Shown: positions 55,901 through 64,000 of the stretch, piece by piece
Layout of the letters: each line of letters begins with the position of its first letter
How positions within the stretch are numbered: position 1 is the first letter of the stretch
DNA from: Serilophus lunatus
Taxonomy: Eukaryota; Chordata; Aves; Passeriformes; Eurylaimidae
Assembly (NCBI GenBank): GCA_013399895.1
Contig: VXBA01002851.1
Span: 447,573 to 511,572, forward strand
Direction of reading: 5' to 3'
DNA length: 64,000 nucleotides
Notes under the pieces: generated by a model
Told to the model about the DNA's origin: nothing
Database searches by the model: none
Seen by the model: only the letters and a program-made list of their open reading frames with translations
Made by a program: the position numbers and the translations under genes

Positions 55901-58900
55901 ATTTTTTTCCCACTTGTTTTCTTTAAGGCTCTTTTCAGTCTCGACTTCATGCATACTGAAAGGTCCAGAGATGTAGAAAACTACTGATAAATGTCATGAC
56001 TCCAGGAAGTGGTGCTGTAAAGACATTAGTCGCTTTGGATAAAATTACCAAAGAAGGAAATTCCAGAATCTAAAGCAGGAGAGGTAAGGAATGGAAATGG
56101 CACAGCTCAAATTAGAGTCAGGCTGCTAGGTAGCGTTGTGCAGGCTGTCCTCACAGAGCTCTCCCACTTTTTATCCAGGTGTTTCTGCTGCTAGGTTAGA
56201 GGGACAAAAGCCTGGTGTTGTTCTTCAACTGAATTTCCCCAAAAGGAGACACACAGGGGCGCCAAAGTCTTAGAAAAGGAAGCCTAAGCCTTTTTTCTTC
56301 ATCGCTCCTCAGCCAGTGCAGTTGGAGGGCTTCGCTCGTGATCTAGAGCCGGCAGCTTCAAGTGAGAAACTCATCTACTCAAGACTGATTTAATTTGCAA
56401 ACGCACTGGGGCTTCGCAATCGCTTAAACTTGCCTGGTGTAAACAACCTGGGTGGCTGCTGGCTGCTAATAAATCTATGCCTCTCCCAGGAGGAGTCCTA
56501 AAGAGAGACAGGGTGTGCCCAGGTGTGGGGGTCTGATTCCTTTGGAAGGCTGGTGCATTTGCTTGGTCCTTCTTGCCCAGTACTTGCAAGCATGGCTTCA
56601 AATTTGTTCTGGACAAATTTCCCAGATGAATTTGGAAGAGTGCCATTGTATCAGTATGGTAATGCCACCCTTTGGAAAATAAAAAGTTTGTTTGTCCGTG
56701 TCCAACTAACTGTTTGCATTCCTGGGTGTGAAGATGATGGTCTAAACCTCCGTCACGTCAGTTTGTCTTTGTGAGCTGGATCTGGCATGGTGCTGTCTGC
56801 AGCTGCTGGAATGGACACCAAGGTGAAAATCCCCAGGACAGCTGTAATGTGGGTGCACGTCAGCCATGACCTCCAACCGCACCCTCGTCTCCCTTTGATA
56901 TAGGGAGGAAGCTGGTGCAAGAGCAATTACATCAGCTCTGGACTGTGATTAGATTATACATATAGCGGGTTGGTATTCCTTCAGTGGCTATGTGGAACGA
57001 TTATACCAGGTTATCCAGTGCACAGCCTGCTCTTTCACTCAACTCTAGAGGTTTCATTCCATAGTTGTCAGGGTGGAAGGCAGGACATTTTGGTATAAAA
57101 CACCACATAAACACAACTGAGCCAAGCAAACTAGACCCATAGTATAAGCTACCATGAAAAACAAAGAAAAAAAAAGAAAAAAGTCACGTTGTTCACTGTT
57201 TTGTTCTCCACTGAGTGATATATATCTTACTGACAAGTTGCTCTAGCCATACAGCATTGCTTTTAGTACCATAAAATGTTGTGGGGTGTAGACGTGCTAG
57301 TACAATGGCTAGAGCTAGTATTAAAGGCTGAATGCATTGCAGCTGCATACAAGCTGGGCTAGATTAAAGACTGCAGCTTTGGAAGATTCTTGTTAAAAAA
57401 AAAATCATTTAAGAGAGTTTTTTGTGCAGATTAATTTTGGTTTGGGCGTCAGAGCCTCCAACAGTCATTTTCCAGTAATATATCTTTTTGTAATTATTTG
57501 ACACTAAAATATATGCCTTGCAGAGAGCAATTCCAATGTTAGCATAGAAATATCAGAGTAGATTTTATTTAAACTCTGCTGTGGGTAATACCGGGATTTA
57601 TTTTTTAAATGCTTATTAGGGTGTTTTATTCAATGCCCTAAAAAATGAAATTCCACTTCTATTCTATCATATGACGCCAGGACGGACACTACACTGAAGT
57701 ACCATTGGAGAAGCTGAGAGTTTCAAATATGAGTGCCTGAGTTTAGCTATCAAAGAGCAGAGTTAGATACCTGACTGGAAATTGCCTGTTCATAATTATG
57801 GAGATCCCAATTGCCTGCTCCTCCTCTTAACATTGCTTTCCAGTCTATGGGACAGGTTGCCACCAGCAGTAGGAGAAGTGGATACTGTTCTGGTGGTTAG
57901 TTCAGTCCCAATTCTTGGTTTCCTTTCCTCCCCTTGATCTCCAGCAAACCAGCTGCAAGACCTTGGGGAAATTCCTTATCTTCCCCTTGCAACAGTTTAC
58001 TTATCTGTAAAACAGATAAACTATTAACACTGCATTTCTTGAGGGTTTTTTGAAGTTTATTATGCAGTAGTGAGTGCTTTGAGAGGGAAGTCATTTTAAA
58101 AACGGCAATGTTAATATGACATGGAGGTAACATGAAGGAGCCCAGTTCTGCTCCATGCGAGTCAGCAGAGGTCTGTTATTTGCTTTAGCAGAAGCAGGGA
58201 TTTGGCCTATGCTTAAATGACTTGCATTTGTTTTTCTTCTTGAATGCTAATATAGAGCTAAGAGATAGCATTACAGGAAAGCTCTTTCCTGCCTATGTGT
58301 AAATATTTAGCAGATGAATAGGCGTTATTTATCAGGGCACAGTTTCTGCTTCACCATAGTTTTTAAGGATGTCATTCTAAGCTGCTACAGATCAGAAGAT
58401 ACACTGAAATTACCAGATCAAAATCCTTCACATATAAGCGTACACATACAGAATTTATTTTACTGGGCAATTAAATGTGTAAGATAAATATCCCTGGGGG
58501 AGGAGGGTTGTTTGAGGTTTTTATGGCATATCTTATTATGGGCTCAGTTTCGAAATCTTAATCCAAGCAAAACTCCCAATGTAGAGACTTAATGCTGGAG
58601 TGTAACTTGTGTTTCGTACTCAGGATATGTGCAGTTGGCTGGATGTGTAATTGTTGCAATTGCAACAGCAGATTTTAGGACGAGGGGCAGTGAAGTTTCA
58701 CCTAGAGTAAAGAAGCCCTTCCTAAAACATTTATAATTAGCAATAATGCTTTGATGAAGCAGGACACATTGAAGGACCTTAGGCAGCATACTGCTTTCTG
58801 GGTTTCATCTGACAATATTATTGATGAAAATGAAAAATAAATGTTAAACAAAACTTATTTGTCATTATTTTGTGGTGGCACGATCAGTAAAACTACAATG

Positions 58901-59799
58901 TACTGCAGCTATGAGATTGTTGGCAAAACAGTTGCCTGTGTTTCAAATGCAAAAGCTTTTTGGAGGACACGTGAGCAGTTAGAATTGCCCAGAAAATACT
59001 CCAATTTTATGTCCAAGCTGAAAATGCAACTATTTTCTTAAAACAGCATGGGTTTTGTCTGTTTAGAAAATGAAATGTACAAAAGCAAAAAAACTGACCA
59101 GGATGAAGTGAACAAATAATCAGATCTTGACATGCTTACAGTGGATAGATTTATTTTTCTAAAGATGAAAGTGCTTGGTGGCTTTGGCCTGAATTTATTG
59201 TGCTTTACAGAAAAAGAAAATTCCTCACAAACATTTGTATTTGAGACCATGCAACTACGCCCCCAGTAATCAAAAAAAGGATGAAGCAGAGTTTTACCCC
59301 ACCGATGCCTTATTCATAGGGATGATCTTTTTAGAAGCTCGTTTTCTGGAGATGGCAATGACAGTACCCAGACCTAAAGGGCCTAGGTCAAGAAAGAGGT
59401 ATCTGGTGAAGCAGAGTGTACCTGTTCCTTCCTCTACGAGGTCTACAGCAGGGGAATTTGTACCATGTGGTTGCTCATGCAAACGCCGGCGAGCCCTCAG
59501 TAGCTGGATTGCATTGGCACTGTAGCTCGTTTTTAACTCTCGATTACTTGCCGGTTTTGCTTGTTTAGTTGCTTTAGTGCAGTTAGTTTAGCAAACAAAT
59601 ATTAAAGGATCGGGTGAGAGCCAAGTGGTGCTTGGAAAAACTATACTTTTTCTTTGCACTTCCTAAAAAAAAAAAAAAAAAAAAAAAAAAGGGGTTTCAT
59701 CTTGCTTCCAAAAATTGCAGTCGTAGGCTTCTCCTGCCCCGTCATTTGACATTGAAAAAATAGCTATTTATATGCCTTTATATGCTGATTTCAAAACTG
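52946..59799. other. TFAP2A: gene-free DNA upstream of TFAP2A
   Basis: About 6.9 kb of mostly unique DNA. A smaller CpG cluster lies at about 53270-53560. The block 57410-57670 is AT-rich, repeat-free and has the look of conserved non-coding DNA, but conservation cannot be judged from one sequence. An A26 run lies at 59665-59690. No protein-coding exon was recognised. Confidence 0.4.
59665..59690. repeat. poly-A run (26 bp)
   Basis: Twenty-six consecutive A bases. No retroposed gene copy was recognised directly upstream. Confidence 0.95.
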
Positions 59800-62700
59800 A
59801 TCAGAGCCCTGACAACATTCTCAGGATTCAAAAGCTGTGCCGGAGGTCAAAGGAGTCTCGAGAGAAGGGTGTGGGGTGGGAGGAGGGCGACAAAGATCGC
59901 GCGGAGAGGTACCACAGTGTCATAACTCAGGGGCACAGCATCCTCTTCCTCCTCTCGCTCCTCTGCAGAGGTTGTGCAGCGGCGCCGGCTCCGCGTCTTC
60001 TCTACGCGGGACGTCCCGCATGCCCCTCCAAAGCGTGTCCCGGAGCAAAGTCGCAACGGGGAGAGCCTGAGGGGAGAAGGGCAGGGAAGGGATATTTGAT
60101 TTCGCGAGGTCCCGGGAGCGACTGAATCGACCTGTTGCATTCGGTGAACTTTTCTCCCGTGGGAAACGGGCTTGAAAGAAAACAAACTCTGCTAAAATGA
60201 ATAGCCATGAGACAGCACAGTGGACAAGACGGTCACAGGCGGACGCGTATGGATTTCTTCTCTTATTCTTTGTTTTCTCTCTTTCTCAACATCCCAAGTC
60301 GCTCATGGAATGGGCTTCCCGGATCCACTGGCCGCAGGGTTGAGACTACTCCACTCGGGAAGCCTTCTCCCCGGAGCAGGGCATAAACACAACCGAGCAA
60401 AAACCTCTCCGCTAACACTCGAGACGCAGCACCTCCCCTTCTCCGGCACCAGCCTTCCAAGCCTAATTGAATCATGTTGGACCGAAAAGTGCAAGCGAGG
60501 AAGGGCGGGGGAGTATTCTCTTTTTTGTTTTCCTTTTTGTCTTTGTTCTGTAGGGTTTGGAGTGTTAGGATTGTTTTCATGTCCTGCCAGTTTTTGCCTC
60601 TTTCCTTCTACTTTCTTCCCTGCTCTAAGGTGAGCCCGGGAAGGCGCCTCGTGCCCAGCGTGGAGACAACCCTCACCCCAGGGGCAGCCGCCGTCCCGTT
60701 TCCCCCCAGCCCCGTAATGCCGAAGTAGACTCACACCAAGCTGAACCTCTCCTTTCTCCCTTCGAAAATACCGACGCCGGGAGTTCGCCCGGGTAGAGGA
60801 CGAAGAGGGGGATGCTTCCTCCCGACCCCGCCAGGGAGCTCACCCCGCTGCCGCCCACAGACACGCGTCCACCGCGAAGCATCTGTCCCGGGCGGCGAGG
60901 AGTGGTGCCTGGGCCTGGGCTGGGCCACTGCCAAAATGTACTTTAGAAGGGAAAAATTAAAAAAACAAACAAACAAACCAAACCAAAACAAAAAAACAAG
61001 CTATATATGTGTCAGTGAGCCGTCGGAAGTCAGCCTCGCTGTTTCTCCCCAGCCGGGCGGCACTGGGGCACAAAGAAGGGAAAAGCTACAGTGACAATAA
61101 CCAACTCTAAACTACCCGCAAAGAACTGGGAGCTGGGTTTATCCCGGCGCTCTTGCGTCTCGCCCCCAGGGCAGACAGAGCAGCCGGGAGAGAGTACGAA
61201 AGATCTGTTCTGTAGCTGAGAGCTCGGCTGGTGGGGACACTCAGGGATGAGAGGATTTGGTAACTCAGACCGGCTGGAGAACCTCGACGCTGTCAAGGGG
61301 AATGCTCCCCAAGGGCATCTGTTCCCCACTTCATGGCTAGGAAGAGAAGTGTGGCGGGGTTTGTCCGTAAGGGTGCTGCCGGTGGAGGGGAAGGGGAGCG
61401 GGCAGGGCTTTGCCCTCTCTGCTGCCCGTGGCATGACACACGGTGCGGTGCGTCCATTGGAAATAACTCAGAGGCATAGAACTCGCGATGACTGTCTCGG
61501 ATCCACCTGCCAAAATCACTGCCAAGCTGTGAACCAGACGGTGTGACATAGAGAGGCGAAGAAAAAAAAAAAAAAAAAGAAAGAAGTTGTAACTGTCTTT
61601 GCACTAAAATATAGTTTTTTCTGGGGAGAGAAGTTGACTCAGATTCACCTTCCCTTCGCACAAGGAGGAGGCAGGCGGCAGAGCAGGCAGGACGAGGTGG
61701 AACTTGCACTTCAGGGGTGACAGTAGCCCAGAGTGCGGCGGTTTCAGTCCCCTACACGGGCCGGGTGTGCCCTCAAGGCTGTGGGAGAAAGATGTCCTGT
61801 AAACGCCCGGGCCAGGGAAGTCGAATTCACCCCCGAAGTTCGGTCACCAAATGCCCCAGGGAGGGGAAAAGGAGCGCCCCAACAACCTCGGGCTCCGCAG
61901 CGCGTCCAGCCCATGCCTTCCTCCCCTAGGCTAGAAAAAGATCGCGGATGAGCCCGACGAAAAACAGGGCTGCCCACAGTCCCGAAAGCCCGACTCCCGC
62001 TCCGCAGGGTTGGCTGTGCTGGGGCCTCCTCTCTGTCAAGTACCGCGGGGCAGAGCTGCGCTGCGAAAACTGGGTCCTGACCCGGGAGATTTAACCCTGT
62101 GTGGGGGGAGCTGGAGTCAGAAACAAGGGAAAGATCCTATCGGGCACCCAAGTTTACTGGGAACTTTTCGCTGAAGGCTGACTTAAAATCAGATTAATTC
62201 CCCTCCACACTCCCTCCGCAAAATAGTAATAAAAGGTAGTATTTTAGATAATCGTTAAGGGGCCAAAATTGCCGCCTTGTGGAGAGGGCTTCAAGAGACA
62301 GGGAGCCTGGTAAGTGGGCAAAGGGGAAGCGGCAGGGCTCCAGAGCCACGAAATCTCCGCACATCTTACTCATCCCTCACCCGTTTTGCACGGAGCTGTC
62401 TTTGCTCCGCGTCGTCCCCGAGTACAAGGCTCCCCAGGGCCGAAGGGGGTGGGGAAGGGGCAGGGCTGGGTAATTAAATTCCGGTGCCCGGTTAATTGCT
62501 GTAATTTGACGCCAACTGTACACGGCGGGCCAGCGCTGGGACCGGTGGTGCGAAGCGCGCCTCGCACGGCCCATTGACCGCGCCCCGCCCCGCAGGCGCG
62601 CAGGAGCCGCCGGTCCCCTCCGAGGGGGCCCAGTCCCCGCCGACCCCGTCGCGCTGGGGCGGTGAATGAGAAGCGGAGCCCCGCAAGCGATTCAACAGCG

Positions 62701-63520
62701 CGCTGTCCCGGCATACCCCCGGGGCCGAATGGCTGAGGGTGCAGGCTGTCGTCTTCCTCTTCCCACCTACCTGGAGACAGGTCTCCAACTGTCTTCTATA
62801 AGGTCCTGGTCCCCAAGATCTTAGGACGGGGCAAGGACGTGCGTTCCTCTTCTTTCTGCTAGAGACTGGGACCAGCCCAGCACCCAACCCAATAAAATGC
62901 GCCTCGACATTCAGGAAGCCTTAAAGTGACCCATACCTGGGACATGATGCCCCATTCACCTGTCTCTGAAATGCAAATGGCTTACAGTGCAACTGTGAAG
63001 TGGCAATTGTTTGCATCCCTCTCCAAAATCTTGTAGTTGTATTGCTTTCCCCCAATCGCCCAATGCTCAGCCCCTAGAGATGAGGCAGGGCCTCTCTCTC
63101 TTATTCGGGGTGTAAAATCAGAGCTGCACTACACCTTGGCGACCTCCCAGGGCACTTCGGCATTCGAATCCTCGAGGGGGGAAAAAAAAAAAATCGAAAC
63201 ATGGGCGGGGACAAGGGGTGCGGACAGACAGAGCTCCAAGGGACACGGGCTGTCGCAGGCCAGCTTCCCCCGGGGGACCGCAGCATCTCTCACCCCTCAC
63301 CGCTCCCGCACTGCCCGGCGGGCCACAGCTCGGTCAGCCAAGTGTCGCATCACCCCGGCCGCTGCCGCGCATCCCTCCGGGCCCGTGTACTGGGGCCTGG
63401 GAAGATCATCTTGCACTGTGCAGATGTTTTTATTTCTCCCCGGACTCCCCCGGCCTTTTTCAGTGCCTCTGTCACTGAGTTGGGCTAGTTCAGCCCTCCT
63501 GGTGCTTTGCCTTTTGGGGT
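59800..63520 (+). promoter_or_regulatory. TFAP2A: broad CpG-rich domain upstream of TFAP2A exon
   Basis: CpG-dense blocks lie at about 59830-60120, 60600-60910, 61030-62050, 62300-62900 and 63150-63400, separated by short AT-rich gaps. Such clustered islands are usual around developmental transcription-factor genes. Homeodomain-type TAATTAAA and GGTTAATTG words lie at about 62470-62500. No coding exon was identified, and the other known TFAP2A alternative first exons (starting MLWKLTDN and MLVHSF) were not found in the window. Confidence 0.6.
61561..61578. repeat. poly-A run
   Basis: About 18 A bases inside the CpG-rich domain. Confidence 0.9.
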
Positions 63521-63521
63521 G

Positions 63522-63582
<61 letters not shown>
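63522..63582. repeat. ATT trinucleotide microsatellite, about 20 units
   Basis: A perfect 61-bp run of ATT lies 360 bp before the TFAP2A start codon and about 30 bp before a TATAAAAG. Perfect runs of this length are usually length-polymorphic. Confidence 0.97.
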
Positions 63583-63604
63583 GTTATACTGCAGTGGTTC
63601 TAAT

Positions 63605-63941
63605 CAGGATTGTATAAAAGTGTAAGAGGATGAAGACAACTGCTGTACTGCCACATCAGCAGAGAGGGGCCTCCGAGTTTGATGTGATGCAACCCCCTTT
63701 GCGGGGAGGAATGCTGNGGGAGCGACGGGACCGGGCGGGCGCGGTGGGAGCGCGGCGGCGGGGGCAGCGCGCAGGCAGCGCGGAGGCAGCGCGCAGGCGC
63801 GGGCAGGGAGCACCCAGCTCTTTATGGCCAGGTAAGAGAGTCCCGGCGCAGGTAAGGGGAGGATTTAGCCACAGGCGTCCCGGGCGAGTGGCTTGCCCTC
63901 GCAGTCCATGACCAGCAGGATCCTCGGAGCCCGCAGCCAGG
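63605..63941 (+). promoter_or_regulatory. TFAP2A: TFAP2A promoter and 5' UTR region
   Basis: TATAAAAG at 63613-63620 is followed by a GC-rich stretch with degenerate GCAGGCGCG repeats (63765-63805). Two consensus donors (CCAG|GTAAGA at 63831/63832, GCAG|GTAAGG at 63851/63852) precede the coding exon. An upstream ATG at 63908-63910 opens an out-of-frame reading frame that overlaps the main start. One N lies at 63717. The transcription start is inferred to be downstream of the TATA-like box and is not shown. Confidence 0.5.
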
Positions 63942-63974
63942 ATGTCTATCCTTGCCAAAATGGGGGACTGGCAG
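63942..63974 (+). CDS. TFAP2A: TFAP2A alternative first coding exon (MSILAKMGDWQ form), 5' end of gene
   Basis: TFAP2A (AP-2 alpha) is a DNA-binding transcription factor that directs neural-crest, epidermal, limb and facial development. The 11 codons MSILAKMGDWQ ending at CAG|GTAAGG are the signature N terminus of one of its alternative first-exon isoforms. Phase 0 at the donor fits joining to the shared exon that starts DRHDG, which lies beyond the window. The rest of the protein, including the activation domain and basic helix-span-helix DNA-binding region, is outside. The + orientation is that expected from human synteny with MAK and TMEM14C. Confidence 0.93.
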
Positions 63975-64000
63975 GTAAGGCGACCCCCTGCCCTGGGGGG

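Noticed and set aside
59235..59525. 96-codon + strand frame followed by a poly-A run at 59665, considered as a retrocopy
   Set aside because: The peptide is not recognisable, no target-site duplication was seen, and the poly-A lies 140 bp beyond the stop without AATAAA nearby.
60220..60734. Overlapping open frames on both strands near 60.2-60.7 kb considered as a TFAP2A first exon
   Set aside because: None contains the MLWKLTDN or MLVHSF starts, and no donor in the right phase follows a recognisable coding segment.
1..64000. Bacterial-type systems (operons, CRISPR arrays, phage or toxin modules)
   Set aside because: The window is vertebrate DNA with introns, CpG islands and CR1 elements. 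No regularly spaced direct-repeat array or dense gene cluster was seen.

Overview
The window is vertebrate nuclear DNA, most likely avian. It shows spliced genes with GT-AG introns, CpG-island promoters, and several truncated CR1 non-LTR retrotransposon copies whose 3' ends carry the ATTCTGTG-type tails common in bird genomes. Three genes of the conserved block that lies on human 6p24 are recognisable. MAK is on the + strand and only its C-terminal exons are present (1130-12454). A complete TMEM14C is on the - strand (16796-19553) and converges on MAK. TFAP2A is on the + strand, and only one alternative first coding exon, with its promoter, lies at the right edge (63942-63974). Order and orientation match the human block read in reverse complement.

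Layout. 1-12.5 kb: the last seven MAK coding exons in large AT-rich introns, including a 75-nt exon that corresponds in size and place to the retina-enriched exon known in human MAK. 12.5-16.8 kb: the 3' UTRs of the two convergent genes and a short intergenic stretch. 16.8-19.8 kb: the four coding exons of TMEM14C, a 30-N assembly gap in intron 1, and a CpG-island promoter. 19.8-25 kb: LTR-like repeat and CR1 copies. 25.3-41.3 kb: remains of GCNT2 (the I-branching N-acetylglucosaminyltransferase) on the - strand. These are one full-length exon 1, a second truncated exon-1 copy, exon 2 and a probable exon 3. All carry stops, frameshifts or lost splice or start signals, so this locus looks like a dead, unitary-type pseudogene. 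41-52 kb: no recognised gene, one long CR1 copy. 52.5-52.95 kb: an isolated CpG island with no gene attached. 53-59.8 kb: unique AT-rich DNA that may hold TFAP2A regulatory elements. 59.8-64 kb: a broad CpG-rich domain leading into TFAP2A, with a 61-bp ATT microsatellite about 360 bp before the start codon.

No bacterial, CRISPR, phage or toxin system was seen. The genes are neighbours by conserved synteny and do not form a pathway: MAK is a ciliary kinase, TMEM14C a mitochondrial inner-membrane protein of haem synthesis, and TFAP2A a neural-crest and epidermal transcription factor. The observations most worth checking are the decayed GCNT2 locus, the orphan CpG island at 52.5 kb, and candidate extra MAK exons at 7762-7872 and 8152-8222.
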